A DNA stretch of 64,000 nt from Przewalskia tangutica (taxonomy: Eukaryota > Streptophyta > Magnoliopsida > Solanales > Solanaceae). The notes under the pieces are model-generated. The model made no database searches and was not told the DNA's origin. It saw only the letters and a program-made list of their open reading frames with translations. The translations under genes were made by a program, and so were the position numbers. The DNA lies in NCBI GenBank assembly GCA_029844215.1, contig CM056734.1:18114501-18178500 (forward strand). Reading direction: 5' to 3'. Within the stretch, counting starts at the first letter, position 1; every line of letters begins with the position of its first letter. Of the stretch, positions 35,679 to 50,400 are shown one piece after another.

Positions 35679-38600
35679 TGTTGACACCCAATTTTGACCC
35701 TCCCGTCCAGTCATTAACTATAAAATTACACTAATTTTGTAAAATAATTTTTTAGGAATTTTATAATAAAATGCAGCGAATAAAACATAAATACAGGCAT
35801 AAATAAACAATTTAATAATGACATCGCATCTTACGTAGAGTTTCAAGCACTTAGAGTCCCGCGTCCGCGTTAATTGATTTCAAGCTCTGTCGTAATTCTT
35901 AAATAATTAATAAATACATAAAAGAAGTAATTTAGCAATGACGTCGTGTCAGGTAGCATAGCCGCATTTATTAATAATCATTTGTAATTTAAAATCATTT
36001 TTTTATCTAATACATGCATTTAATAGCGTCGCATTTATAAAAAGCTTTAAACAATTCTTAAGAAAAATCATACTTGCATTTAGCATTTAAATAATCTAAT
36101 CTAAACTCAATTCAGTTTTTATTTAACTTAATAATAATGCACAATAAATAAACGATTTAATAATAGCGCCACATTCTAAAGTATTAAGCATTAATTAAGT
36201 AGCGCGTCCGTCTTTATTTTTATCTCAAACATAGATTAATGAAGCACCTAAATAATTTAATCACATTAGTCCATTAATTTACCACTAATTAAAAGCCTAA
36301 TTAATTACCTAAAACTAATACCCTAATTTAACTACCCAGCCCAAACCTTTTACCTCTTCAGCCCGCGACCCGCAGGCCCAATACCCGCAGGCCCTATTTC
36401 CCTTATTACGCCCCAGCTTACCTTCAGCCCACTCAGCCCTTTCTTCACTTCATTTCCCTTCCCTGTCGACGAGCCCAGAAGAAGGGCGAAACCCTAAGCC
36501 TAGAATCCATCGCCGCACCTTCCTTGCCGTGATTCTCGCCTGAGAATCCGGCAAATCGAACCCAAACCTTCCTCTTTTCAGCCAACGACATCTTACCATA
36601 ACCAAAACCAGATCTTCCTTCAAATCGTTACCTTATCGAACCACTTCAAATCGAACCAAATCAGCGCCTGTTTTAGTAAACAATCAGCACCAATATTAGC
36701 CCAATCTCAGCCTTTATCTACTTACCAAGTTCAGAACTCAAAGTTGGGACTATAAATGGGAGCGAGTGAGCAAGACAGACATCGACGTGGACACCCTTAG
36801 CAGCAGTTAAGAACCACCACAGTAGAGCATATACGAGAGAGTCGAGCAGACAAGAGGCGTGGGCTCGAGGAGTCCAACAAAGAACAGAGGTCGAACGCAG
36901 AGCTCGGTGGGAAGAATCACGAGCACAAGAGGCGTAAACATAGGTCGAACACCCTTCCTTTTACCTTTAAGGATACCTTTCTCCACAATCCGAAATTCTG
37001 CAGTCTAAGAGCAAGAACGAAATTTCGAAACCTTCTCTCAATTCTGGCCAAAAATCAGCAAGCAGCTTTACCCCTTTATTCGCATCGCAAAACAACTCTC
37101 CGAGTGGCATCGACGACTTGATACGCTGCCCCGGGGCGCTGTCCGGAGAAGGTAAATTCGTCACCCTTTTCTGTTTTGAATTTCGTTTGGTTATTCGTAT
37201 GTATGATATGCATTTAGTACGATCGACAGCAGATACTAAGCGATATCGATGTTTGGTATGTGTATTGGGTCGACTGTGAAAACTGCTCGGTTAATATGAA
37301 TTTCTACTAAAATTTGGGAATGTGACTGAAAACATGTCCAGGTCTGCATTAGCACTTGTTGTGTACATGCGCATGTGATTAAATGAATCGGCTATTGTTT
37401 GGAGGCTATCTGAAAGTACTTTGATCATATTAAATTTGTTTTGAGGTCGTAGATGCAACTTATGTTAAAGTAATTTCAGATGCCGTATGTAGCTGATGTC
37501 GCATTCATCTATAAGTCAGTAGTGCTACATTTGTAAGCCTAGTTGTATTAAAGGACACATAAAAGCAAGATAATCTTAACTGGATTTACAGACTCAAATA
37601 CGTATTTGTGTAATTCCTTTATGTGTATATCATGACTCGCCAGTTAGTAGATCTGTTTCAAATGTTTATTAGTTCGGCTAGAAATCTATGTACCTAAAAG
37701 TTTTCTTTACGTATGACATTGTGATCCTTGTTTGACGGGTTGTGGGCAAAGCATGTGAAGATTCCTTGTCGGAATCAGTTTGTTTACACTAGAGTTCATA
37801 TCCGTGGTCAGGCCGCCAATCCTAAATAATTGTTAGGGCTATTGCGCCCCATCTTCCAAAGATCAATGTGTATTGGAGCATGTCGGTACCATCTCTTTAG
37901 CTTCACCGCTACAACATTACGCCATTATGAAGCATTTCCACTAAACATCAGGAATACGAATCTGTACTTATCTTGGCCAAATTAGTTAGGCATGTCAAAA
38001 TAGTCTTCCTAGTAGTGGTTCATCACTCTTATTAGTTCAACAAAGCTGACTTAGAATTTATTCTCTGTTTAAAGAAATTGATCATGTTAATATGCTTTCA
38101 AGCTACATTGTATGCCATGTCAATCTATTGTGCAGCCTAAATGATGTTTGTATCAAATGCCCTGCATTAATTTAAATCCCCCTTTTGCGCCGTCTCGATT
38201 TATAGTCATATAATATGGTAAGTGAAAGGCATGGCGTATGACTTGAACACAGATCTTTGCTTAACAAATTATGGCCCTATCTAGATTGCCTGTTAGGAAT
38301 GTATATGTTTGTCTCACTTGGATTTCTAAACTAGTACATCAAGAAAATCTCTAGGCCATAGGAATACCGCCGCCATCGTTCTCAAGCACATCCGGTGGTG
38401 CTTGTGGTCTTTACGTCGCTTGTTTGGATGGGGTGTCATGGCCGCTTTGGGTCTATATTACTGCTACCATTACATTCCTGCTGATTAATTGGAATATGCA
38501 TGATAGTATCTTGGCATGCTATTATCCAGGAACACTGATTTTCCCGATATTTGTTTATTACGTGACATATTTTCAGGGCATATACTAATCCTTATCTTTC

Positions 38601-39712
38601 ATTTCTTGTTACATGAAATGCATCGGAGCAAAACGAAGAGTCTCACGGCGAGACTCATCGCGAGCCACTTCAAATGGCAACCCGCGTCTATGTGCACCCG
38701 CATTCGCATTCCCGCTTCAAGGATTCCAAAACAAATAGGGTGGATTGATATTGTCATCCGGCACAATCCTCTTACTCTCTCGATCCCATCCGCTTAAAGT
38801 TTGTGTCTTTTATTTACTGTAATTTTATCACTAAATTTGTAATTAATAGAATACTTAGAATAGTCAAACCTTGAATCAATAAATAGGAATTAATTTAATT
38901 TTGCTTCCCTTAAGTTAATTACTTTAGGCACGCCATACATTGTTTAGCATTTATAATAAACCACTCAATAATTTTCACTTGCTTAATCAATCATGTAGCT
39001 AGGATATTATTTGTGATCAAATTCCTAACCCATTTTCAAAATTCATTATCATTCATGAAAACTATTTTTGCTTGCTAAATAGTCACTTTGCATGCTATGA
39101 TTATTTTATAATGCATATTTTGCCATAATTGATTTTGCATTACTACTTTTATATTATGCTATACAATCGAATAAATTCATGTAAACACCTTATGAATGCA
39201 TGTTTTCCATCAAAACTAACTTTATATATATTAAAACAAAATCTTACATGTTCTTTTGGTCAAAATACATCTTATATGTTTTAAATACTTTCTTTTGAAT
39301 ATTTTCAAAACACGCATTTCTCTAACATAATAATTAACCCTAGGTTTGGCAGGACAACCGCAAGTTAGCGGATCTTAGAGGGTGCCTAATCCCTTCCCTC
39401 TAGATTAATAAAGAGCCCTTACCCAGAATCTCATTAAGTTTAGCAGACCATTAAAATGGAGTTAATGTTTTACTTCAAACTAGTTAAACATTTAGGTGTC
39501 CTAATTCACCCAATTAATTAGGTGGCGACTCCGCGAACCCTTAGCATTCTAGCAACCCTTTAGCATTTTAGCACCCTTTTAAACTTTAGCCTCTTTTTGC
39601 AATTTTAGCACCTTTTAGCACTTTAATATTTGTTTGCACTTTTAACATTTAGCACTCTATTTTCTAACATTGCATTTTAAGCAGGATTCGCTGACCGAAA
39701 AAGGGCGCGACA
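35679..39712 (+). repeat. 5' LTR of Ogre-like element 3 (4034 bp)
   Basis: It starts TGTTGACACCCAATTTTGAC and ends AAAGGGCGCGACA. U3 is about 1.1 kb, judged by the TATA box at 36751. A palindrome GAGTCTC/GAGACTC lies at 38638-38656. The tail (39340-39712) is the conserved block also seen in element 2, with repeated TTTAGCA phrases. The copies at 35679 and 53624 are identical over long AT-rich runs but differ at many CTG/CAG-like sites. Open frames at 38516-38797 and 36967-37164 are in the LTR and are not genes. Confidence 0.95.
36751..36757 (+). promoter_or_regulatory. TATA box of Ogre-like element 3 LTR
   Basis: TATAAAT follows gttgggac and precedes a purine-rich start region. The same box is at 54675-54681 in the right LTR. 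It is the only strong TATA box in the U3 half of the LTR and would place the RNA start near 36780-36790. Confidence 0.6.
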
Positions 39713-39716
39713 GAAA

Positions 39717-39734
39717 TGGCGACTCCGCTGGGGA
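39717..39734 (+). other. tRNA-Arg primer-binding site of Ogre-like element 3
   Basis: TGGCGACTCCGCTGGGGA lies four bases after the LTR end. It matches the complement of the 3' end of plant tRNA-Arg(ACG), TGGCGACTCC-A-CTGGGGA, with one mismatch. This primer choice is the described hallmark of Ogre-type elements and supports the family call. Confidence 0.88.
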
Positions 39735-41111
39735 TTTTAGGTTCTTAACCACAACAGACCTAGGGCTATTATTTGGCAATTATTTTGCATTTAATTTTTG
39801 TGTATTGTATTTTGTTTATTTTTTGCTACTTGCTTTACTGCTTTCCCTAAACTGGCATTCCGCTCATATTTCTTCCATTCTGGAAAATTCACACAAATCA
39901 CACACTCACGCGCTGGTGTGCTCCGCGCACCCGCAAATTTCTTTCAAAAATATCCAAATTTTAGGAGAGTTGGCGCCTGCGCGGAGTTAGATCGGTTCGT
40001 CTGATCAGCCGCGTAGCCTTCTCACTCGAGTTGTCCGCCGAACTCAAGGCCTAGAAAAGCCAAATCTTAGAAACTTAAGATAGAGCTATACCACCCTTTA
40101 TTTTAGGGCACGATGCATTTACCTTAGGTGGGTTGGTCCGCATCGACACCACAATTAGGAAGACACCAAACTTGTCGACGGGTTTCTCAACCCAACGACC
40201 AACCAGCATATTATGTGTAGCGTGGCAATGACAGACAAATCCAAACCCAATCATGACATGCTGAAATTGGGAAAAGTGCACCGTCATTTGGTCGCCATTT
40301 CCAACAAAGGCATTATAGTTGGACGACTTGGACAAATCCGTCATAATCTCGCATAAGTGACGCTTAAGCTTACCGCATAAAGAGGTCCCCCTGCATGTTA
40401 GGAAACGTTTGAATGTGCTATGTGCGATATACCTGCTACATACCTGCAAATTATGTGCTTTATGCTAACATCGGTTGTTGCATTTTTTTTAGAAAATTTA
40501 TCATCCTCCCCAAAGTGGTCGGTTCAGATTTGACTCAACAATGCCTGAGCATCCACACTTCACCAGTCCAAGGCAAGAAATTATGATATGACCGCTCGGG
40601 CGTCGAGCCAAATGGTTTGGGAATTATTCTGTCGTGAAAACAACCTTCGTAAGGGAGGAATATCACCATCGGAAGAATGTATTGCATACCGCCGCAACAA
40701 ATTGTCGATATGCAGTTGAGATGGAGAGGCTACGAATCGACCAACCTATCCATTAGCTTGAATACCCTATGCCGGATCAAAGGGCCACTACTTCACAAAC
40801 CATCCTGATCGACCTCCACCACCACATATCTCCCGTAACTCCACAAAGGCCACCACCACCGAACAAACCGCCCGCCCCACCAACCTCAACCCCACCTTCA
40901 AATGACCTCCTACTACCCATATACCTCACCCGCCGCATTTCACCATAATCAGCCCTAATCGCTGTGCCAACCAATACCCACGCACCACACCCATTACCAT
41001 TTCAAAGAAACAACCTGCATAGCTAACTTACGCAATGTAAGCCCGCCTTTTACCGCCCCCGCTTCACCAAGGGGATCATTACGAAGAAATGGAGAGGAAG
41101 TCCGAGCCAAA
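39735..41111 (+). other. Leader and gag N-terminal region of Ogre-like element 3
   Basis: The leader (39735-40490) matches element 1 (2107-2600) and, reversed, element 2 (16870-17650). From about 40541 (aatgcctgagcatcc) the sequence is likely the start of gag: a proline-rich part follows near 40800-41080 (on the plus strand many CCACCA and CCGCC triplets). No frame is open throughout, so no start can be fixed. Confidence 0.55.
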
Positions 41112-42164
41112 ATGGACGAGACGTGGCCAAAGAAATTCATAGTCCGAAAGAAGCGGTTCGGGCACGCGATCGGACAAAGGTCACGGGCGACTGACTACGA
41201 GGATCTTTGTACGATCCGCACGATGAACCGCCATGGGTACAAGGTGCCGTTTGAACTATTTGATGGAAAAGGAACCCCGCGCACACTTCGAGGTCATATC
41301 ATGGCTGTTAATCGGGGTAGGAATAACCCAATGGCCATTATGAAGTTGTTCATTCGAGCTTGACCGCGAGGCACTAGATTGGTATACCACCAAGATCCGC
41401 GAAATGGCACACCGAATGCACGCCCAAGATTTTGCGAGCGGTTCAGTTCAACACGTAAACCGCTGCGATGTGTTCTACTTAATGAAGTCGAGAAGAAGAC
41501 TACGAAACATTCGCAGAATACGCCATGAGCGCGCTCGTGAGGCGCGAAGTGCAACCACCCACGTGGAGAGTGAGATGACCACATTATTCGCATAATCTTT
41601 GAAGGATGCAACCTACTATGAAATGGATGATAAGCGCCATCGCGGAATTTTGCTAAGTTATTAGAATGGGCGACTTCGCAGGTTAAGGTATTAAACCGGT
41701 AGGATTACAAATCCGCAAAGATTACAGTAACTAATAAGGCGATTCATCAGGACACTGGAGTACTTCACAGAGGAAGAAAGAGACGCTTTCCTTCCATGCT
41801 TGTACAAGAACGCAAACCCAAGCATTCATAACATACCAAAACCCATCATACTACCACAACTACCACACACTTATATATAACACTTCACAAGCACTGCTTA
41901 TCCCGCCCCGCATAGATCCACCCATCAAGCCCGCCAACGTATCAGAGGACCCAATGCACCTGAGCAAATAAGAATTTTGAAGGAAAACCACCCAAAGTTC
42001 GCACCCCACTACCGAACCCATACCTCAAATATATGAAAGGTCATGAGCCGCAGCCTAATCCAACCGATTCTGGAAGGATCCCGACCCTATCCCAAGATGG
42101 TATGATGAGAACAAGCGCTGCGCAGATCACCCAATAGCCCAGACATGACATCGGCGTCACACTC

Positions 42165-45100
42165 GTCACGACCCGAACCCGGGCCCGTGACTGGTGCCTT
42201 ACCCCGGGCACCCTAGTGATACAACATCAGAGTAATCAGCGGAATATACACAATAACATGAAATAACAAGAAGTATAAAACAATAATCTTGTGAAAACTT
42301 GCCGCCCGGCATATATATAAATAACAACTTTTTCCAACGTGAACAGTTTAATCCTTTTTACAAACCCCGCCCAACAAGATTTACTGACCTCTAAGAAATG
42401 ATACGACAACAATGGCGGGACGGGGCCGCCATACCTCGAATGTAAACACCTACAACAACAGGGACTATACCATCGATAAGCCTCCGAGAAACGGAGCTTT
42501 CCACGTGTGACGTGACCCTAGAGCGAGGATCGATGGCGGTGTACCTTTACTGCGGCGTTAACGCGGCCCCGAAGGAGGTCGATCTAACAGTACCAAGTAT
42601 GTGGCGAAAATATCGTAAATGAAATCATAATAGTCTATAAAGCGGGAGACATGTATGATAACCAAACTACGATTCACAATAAGTAGCGATCGTGTCAAGT
42701 CGTGACTCACGCCCTCAAAGTCATCACTCAAATGTAACTATGGGTCTCACGCCCACAACATCAATCGTGCGTGGAATACCTTCCTCACCGCCAGATACAA
42801 GCACCAAGGAATACATGAACACAGTCCCACCTGTGTCCTAATAAAACGATGCAGGGGTAATCGAAGGCATAGCCGACTACTAACACCAGCATGCAACAAG
42901 GTCATAAATCGTGTCATGATATCTGTCTGCCGTCACATGATAAAAGGCGGTCACTCGCCTGCAGATCAAATGTGCGTTTAGCCTCGAACTCTCGCACTCG
43001 CATAGGCCAACCTCATAGGCCCGCATGAGGTATAACCCGCATCGAGGTAGCTACTCCGGCGTATCACCGACTCGCACCGCGTAGCACAAAGACCGCGTGA
43101 CCATAAAGGCCGCACACTAACACGGAACTCCGTAGTTCCGCATGGATCCCTCGACCCGCATGAGGTATCCTCGAATCACGGTCCTGCATCGCTGAGTCTA
43201 CCCGCGTCGGAGGCGCCTTAACCTCCTGACACAAGTCAAGGTGGTGGTACAATACCAACATAACGGTGATAGTCAAACAACTTTAAGCGCAATGAGGAAA
43301 ACCCCTTTACACTAACATCACAAGATACTAACACACGTAGCATCCTAACATGTTTACTTCTCAAATCAGCAGAAAGTATTACAAGGCTATCACAAACCAA
43401 TACAATCAAGTTATTCACACAAGGTGCTTTCTACTAACAAGTTCGTATCTAACCCAAAGTACTTCACACATTAAATCTTTAAAAGATCTGCTTCTTTCAC
43501 ATAAGTCACACAATACGTGGTATAAAATAGAGTGATCATCCTTTTAAGAAAACTAAAACTCTTACCTTTGTAAAATCAAGTAACAACATTATTTTCCAAA
43601 CGCCCAAGTTTGCCTAATTTCAAATGTTCACGTTTCTTATTTTAGAAAGGTTTCGTGGTTCATAGCCTTATTCATTTAAGAATATAATTTCTTTTAAACA
43701 ACTGAGAAACATAAGTCTTATATGTGAGTAGGATATTCTTGTTTATAACAATCTTATTACAAAGAACCATGATCTAGGAAATATCATTTTGTCTCATCTT
43801 AGCTTCTATGCGGATGGAAGTTGCTCGGTTTTATTAATACTTAATTAATCAAAACATTTCCCTTTATTAACGCCGTGGTTTGTCGATACACATTCGATTT
43901 CCAAATCAAGAAACATTCTTAAGCCGTTATACCTAACTCCCATAAAGCTAGTATAACTCTTAAGTTTTCAAAACCAAGTATTACTTCTTCTTTCAAAATG
44001 ATTCAAAACTCTTTTGAAATACTTCAAGTTCTTTATTAACACATAACAAGCGCTTATAGTTCAAATCGATTACCTTTTAAAAACCATGTATTTTCTTACC
44101 AACATAAAGCCGTTATAACCAACTTCCCATAAAGCCGTTATAACACTTTATGTTTTACACCAATCAAATACATTTAGTACGATGCGTCACCGTACTACAT
44201 AGTTCACACATATCATGCTAGAAGAGATAGGAAGAGGTTCACATACCTCGCGACGAGTATCGACTAATAGCAAAAGCGCTCAAGTACTTCCAACCGCGGC
44301 TACTCCTTAAGCCAAGTAGAACGCGCCACACGTAGTACTTCAACCTATAAGGCCACAGGCGCTTTATTAACATCAAGATCTTATCGTAGAACATTCTACA
44401 GAAAATTCGCAAGACCTCCCCATGACAGAAATCTCCTCCTCTAATGTAGGCTACAAGCCAACCGTGGGGTTATACATCTAACCCGAACGGTACAATTCTA
44501 CTCACAAGACTACTACACAAGTCTCATCTGAATACGATTCAGCTTCTTGGGCTTAAGTCAAAAGACATCGCCAACTAACCACGTTGATTCTATATATAGT
44601 ATACTTCAACTATATATTCTAACAACATGTAATTTCCAATTACAATAGAGGACAAGATATTTACCTCGATAAGCCCATAATTATCCGAGTTTAATGTCGA
44701 TCCTTAGCAAAGTTTCGCTCCTACTCCGGGTGCTCCAACCCGCTCCAAACAACCCTTAGAAGTTCTAACCAACTTCTACATAGTACTCCAACTAACTATG
44801 GAGGTTTTCCTTAGGGTTTCGTTTAGTGGCTAAAGGAAGTATAATCGTATTTTCTGGGCTTTTGTATAAGTGTAACTCGGGAATACTACAAGGTATTTGG
44901 GCCAAGGTATTTGGACATTATAACAATACTAGGAGAGTATTTCTATACCACAAAGGGGTATTATACGAAAACAACTAGGCTAGGGGTACCCAGCGTGAGG
45001 CACCACAGGAGGAGGCTCTCGCCACAAGGCCACTCAAAGGGGAGGGGTGTTGGACGAACACAACACAAGAGGAGGGAGGGATTTTAGGCTTGGAAGGTTT

Positions 45101-45555
45101 CATTTGTGGATGAAGAGTTCATCAACATAAGGGGGGTATTTATAGCAAAACCAAAGGCCAACAATGGCAAGATCTAGCCAAGTGCAAGGCAAGTGTAAGG
45201 CCAAGATCAAGCCAAGTGCACCCTAACCCTACTCCACAAAACATGGCACAAACAAGCCACAAAACAAGGCCAAAACAAGGCACAAAACCATGAACCAATC
45301 GGCAAGGCCAAGCCTCCTCTTTACCGTCGATGAGGGTGACAAGTGTCACCTCCCGCTGGTCCCAAAATGTTTCGTCTCTCGGAAAAATCCAAAAATTAAA
45401 AATGACATAGCGGAAATTCCCCTACGAAGTCGTGAAAACGTTTAAAAAAACGACTCTAATCGGGTGTTGTGTACAAAAATAATTCGCCAAGCCTATTCTC
45501 AAGTTCGAATTTCCTACGTCGTCCTGCGTACATATTCTGGAAATACGGTATAACA
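42165..45555 (-). repeat. 3' LTR of Tekay-like 2
   Basis: It matches 47464-50857 throughout, with many one- to three-base gaps. A minus-strand TATA box (TATAAATACC) lies at 45136-45145. The 25-bp motif CATAAAGCCGTTATAAC lies at 44103 and 44128. Blocks such as ctcacgcccacaacatcaatcg are shared. Frames at 43064-43535 and 45140-45349 are in the LTR and not genes. Confidence 0.93.
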
Positions 45556-47463
45556 TTCTCCTCCTTAGAAACATTCGTCCGAATGTTCTTCTAAGTCTCA
45601 AAACAAGCGTCGCCAAGATAGTCTTCACTACTATACTTACGAATCAATCCGCCACACTGCCACGAAACAACTTGCGCAAAAATGCTTACATCCAAGTCCA
45701 CGAGGAAACACCTCTAATCATCACCACAAAACACTTCTCACCGGTCTAAAATATACTTCATTCGCGCTTCTCTTTACAAAAGAAATGATCACATCTATGC
45801 TCGCCATACATGCTCGCTTCTCTTTACTCGTCGTAGATACGCTTTGTCACTTTGCTCGAGGCATTAACCTTCTCAGCGACCCAACAAATGGTACCACTTT
45901 TGTCACTTTGTCGCGAGCCTTTCTCGACGCACCCAACAAATGGTACCGGCCGCATGCGATCCCCGAGGATGTCGTACACTCGAACTCTTACCACATTACG
46001 ACATCGCTTCGCTTCCAAAACTCGGTTACTATCTCTAACGTGGTCATCATTAATCGGGAACACTGATGGCTCTCCGATACTTTCCCGAATATAACAATAC
46101 GAAGACCGGACGTCGCCTCCTAAGTCGGACGGCAAATGCTAACATATAGGCAATCCGCCTATCCTTCACATGAACTCAAAAGCCCAAAGTAACTCGCTAA
46201 GTTTCCTCTGCTTTCCAAAACTCGCCACACTAACCGGTGGTACTTTCAAGAAGACCGTCGACTCAACTCTGGCGTCGTTGCCGATTATCCGCACGATTCC
46301 TCCGAGCCGCGTAACTTCTTCTAGACAAGCTTCTCACTATCCATAGTCTGTGGAACAAGCTCGAACCAACCGTGCGAACCTTGCCAACATCGGACCAATC
46401 GACCGCAACTTTACACTTCCGCCCTGAGGCTTCAAAGGTGACATCCGAACACCGAAATGGTAGCTTAAACACTACCTCCACAGAGACAACAATCCCACAA
46501 CTATCCTCAAATCCAAACACGGCCCGAGGCGAATGCGGTCTGAGACTCACCGAAGTTCTAATCAAACCTGCCTGCAGGCGCATTGAGGAGATGACACACT
46601 ACCCACCGATCCGAAGGCTAAGTCCTCCTACAAGGACACTTTTCGACACTGCACGGCGGTCGCCAGGTACAACAAGTACCAACTAAAAACGACATTCCGG
46701 GACGGCGTCGTCACACGTGAACGGAAGTCCGGAGTTCGACAACTCTGCATACCGAACGCCCCGAACTCGTGGAAGACCACTCGCATCGCGGCGGGTGCAT
46801 AATCTAATCTGCCGTGAGGCGACTCGCCTCGAAAGTTACCAAGGACCTGCCGCTCGCCCTCTTCGCGTCGCTTTGTTAACCCGCCGATCTACATGTTTCT
46901 CGGCTGATGTAAGCCCGCATACGTGCCATGCTCGCTTCAATCAAGAACTACTCTTGCACAACCTCTCGTTGATATTTATCAAGACTCGCGGACATCGGTA
47001 TACTCTCGTAGCCAAATCCATAGCTAGTAACAAGGTTGCCTCTTTGCAATCTATATTCTCTCTCGGTCGTGGGCGAAGGTTCAAATATCATGGCCGCAGA
47101 GGAACGCCGCCGTGCTAAACTTTCTTGGGGCTAGTGACGCCGCAGAAATCCCGAACGAAGCATTACCCTAGGTAATGATTGGGCTGTGCCACGTAACCCT
47201 CGAACTCTACTCAGCCTCCGCCGCTTGCCTTGCCTCCTGGGCGGGTTGCCTACGCGGAGGCATAGCGGTAAGGGAAGAAATGCGTCGGAGGTCCAACTTA
47301 CAACACAAATCTAAGGCACGATCTCGTAATGAGAAGAATAGAAACCAATCCTAAATATCCTATAGCCTCACGATTATTGGCGTGGTGCAACACACCGATA
47401 ATCAAGACTTCATCGATACGGTGCTCAGACACTTTCCGAGGATTAATCGCTCGATACCACTTT
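45556..47463 (-). pseudogene. Interior of Tekay-like 2, degenerate gag start
   Basis: On the minus strand the leader runs from the primer site (about 47449-47459) to an ATG at 47263, followed by MPPRRQPAQEARQAAEAE, the basic/proline-rich start typical of Del/Tekay gag, and then an in-frame stop. Beyond that I cannot follow a gag frame; the minus-strand frames at 46263-46583 and 45824-46135 and the plus-strand frames at 46372-47118 match nothing I recognise. Protease, RT and integrase are absent. At the left end, next to the LTR, the sequence ttctcctccttagaaacattcg is the complement of the polypurine region. Confidence 0.6.
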
Positions 47464-50400
47464 TGTCACGACCGAACCGGGCGTGATCGTGCCTTACCCT
47501 GCACCCTAGTGATACAACATCGAGTAATGTCGGAATATAAACAATAACATGAAATAACGAAGTATAAAACAATAATCTTGTGAAAACTTGCCTTCGGCAT
47601 ATATATAAATAACAACTTTTTCCAACGTGAGCAGTTTAATCCTTTTACAAACCCCGCCTTACAAGCATTTACAGCACTTCTAAGAAATGATACGACAACA
47701 ATGGCGGGACGGGGCCGCCATACCACGAATGTAAACACCTACAACAACGGGACTATACCATCGATAAGCCTCGAGAAACGGAGCTTTCCACGCCGAATGT
47801 GACCACAAGAGCGAGGATCAATGATCGTGTACCTTTACTGCGGCATGAACGCAGCCCCGAAGGTCGATAACAGTACCAAGTATGTGGCTGAAAATCAGTA
47901 AATGAAATCATAATAGTCTATAAAGCAGAGACATGTATGATAACCAAACTACGATTCACAATAAGTAGCGATCGTGTCAAGTCGTGACTCACGCCTCAAA
48001 GTCATCACTCAAATGTAACTATGGGTCTCACGCCCACAACATCAATCGTGCGTGGAATACCTTCCTCAGCTGGCGATACAAGCACAAGGAATACACATGA
48101 ACACGTGTCCCACTGTGTCCTAATAAAACAAAGACAGGTAAATCGAAGGCATAGCCGACTACTAACACCAGCGATACTCAACAAGGTCATAAATCGTGTC
48201 ATGATATCTGTCTGCATCGTCACATGATAAAAGCCGGTCACTCGCCCGCGAGATCAAATGTGCGCGTCTAGCCCCTGAACTCTCCGCACTCCGCATAGGC
48301 CAACCTCATAGGCCCGCATGAGGTATAACCCCGCATCGAGGGTAGCTACTCCGGCATCGCCCCGACTCGCGATCCGCATAGCCACAAAGCATCGCACGAC
48401 CATAAAGGCGCGCACTAACTCGGAACTCGTGAGTTCCGCATGGATCCTCGACCCGCATGAGGTATCCTCGAATCACGGTCCTGCATCGCTGAGTCTACCC
48501 GCGTCGGAGGCGCCTTAACCTCGGACACAAGTCAAGGTGAGTGGTACAATACCAACATAACGGTGATAGTCAAACAACTTTAAGCGCGATCGAGGAAAAC
48601 CCCTTTACACTAACATCACAAGATACTAACACACGTAGCATCCTAACATGTTTACTTCTCAAATCAGCAAGAAAGTATTACAAGGCTATCACAAACCAAT
48701 ACAATCAAGTTATTCACACAGGTGCTTTACTAACAAGTTCGTATCTAACCCCAAAGTACTTCACATTAAATCTTTAAAAGATGCTTTCTTTCACATAAGT
48801 CACACAATACCCGTGGTATAAAATAGAGTGGATCCTTTTAAGAAAACTAAAACTCTTACCTTTGTAAAATCAAGTAACAACATTATTTTCCAAACGCCCA
48901 AGTTTGCCTAATTTCAAATGTTCACGTTTCTTATTTTAGAAAGGTTTCGTGGTTCATAGCCTTATTCATTTAAGAATATAATTTCTTTTAAACAATCGAG
49001 AAACATAAGTCTTATATGTGAGTAGGATATTCTTGTTTATAACAATCTTATTACAAAGAACCATGATCTAGAAATATCATTTTGTCTCATCTTAGCTTCT
49101 ATGCAGATGGAAGTTGCTACGTTTTATTAATACTTAATTAATCAAAACATTTCCCTTTATTAACGCTGTGGTTTGTCGATACACATTACGATTTCCAAAT
49201 CAAGAAACATTCTTAAGCCGTTATACCTAACTCCCATAAAGCTAGTATAACTCTTAAGTTTTCAAAAACCAAGTATTACTTCTTCTTTCAAAATGATTCA
49301 AAACTCTTTTGAAATACTTCAAGTTCTTTATTAACACATAACAAGCGCTTATAGTTCAAATCGCTTACCTTTTAAAAACCACATGTATTTTCTTACCAAC
49401 ATAAAGCCGTTATAACCAACTTCCCATAAAGCCGTTATAACACTTTATGTTTTACACCAATCAAATACATTTAGTACGTACGCTCACCGCACTACATAGT
49501 TCACACATATCATGCTGAAGAGATAGGAAGAGGTTCACATACCTCGCGACGAGTATCGACTAATAGCAAAACGCCCAAGTACTTCCAACGCCGCTACTCC
49601 TAAGCCAAGTAGAACGCGCCACACGTAGTACTTCAACCTATAAGGCCACAAGGCGCTTATTAACATCAAGATCTTATCGTAGAACATTCTACGTAAAATT
49701 CGCAACCTCCATGGCAACGTAAATCTCCTCCTCTAACCTGGGCTACAAGCCAACCGGGGGTTATACATCTAACCCGACGGTACAATTCTACTCCACAAGA
49801 TTACTACACAAGTCTCATCAGAATACGCTTCGCTTCTTGTGCTTAAGTCAAAAGACATTGCCAACTAACCACGTTCGATTCTATATATAGTATACTTCAA
49901 CTATATATTCTAACAACATGTAATTTCCAATTACAATAGAGGACAAGATATTTACCTCGATAAGCCCATAATTATCCGAGTTTAATGTCGATCCTTAGCA
50001 AAGTTTCGCTCTACTCCGGTGCTCCAACCCGCTCAAACAACCCTTAGAAGTTCTAACCAACTTCTACATAGTACTCCAACTAACTACGGAGGTTTTCCTT
50101 GGGTTTCGGTTTTGTGGCTAAAGGAAGTATAATCGTATTTTACGGGCTTTTGTATAAGTGTAACCTTGGGAATACTACAAGGTATTTGGGCCAAGGTATT
50201 TGGACATTATAACAATACTAGGAGAGTATTTCTATACCACAACAAGGGTATTATACTAAAACAACTAGGCTGGGGTACCACGCCAAGGCACCACAGGGAG
50301 GGAGGCTCTGCCACAAGGCCACTCAAAGGGGAGGGGGTGTTGGACGAACACAACACAAGAGGAGGGAGGGATTTTAGGCTTGGAAGGTTTCATTTGTGGA

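Noticed and set aside
40777..40974. Glycine-rich minus-strand frame
   Set aside because: It is the complement of the proline-rich gag N-terminal region of Ogre 3.
45785..47118. Series of plus-strand frames in the Tekay 2 interior as possible host genes
   Set aside because: The element runs on the minus strand, none of the frames has recognisable residues, and the region contains many small gaps.
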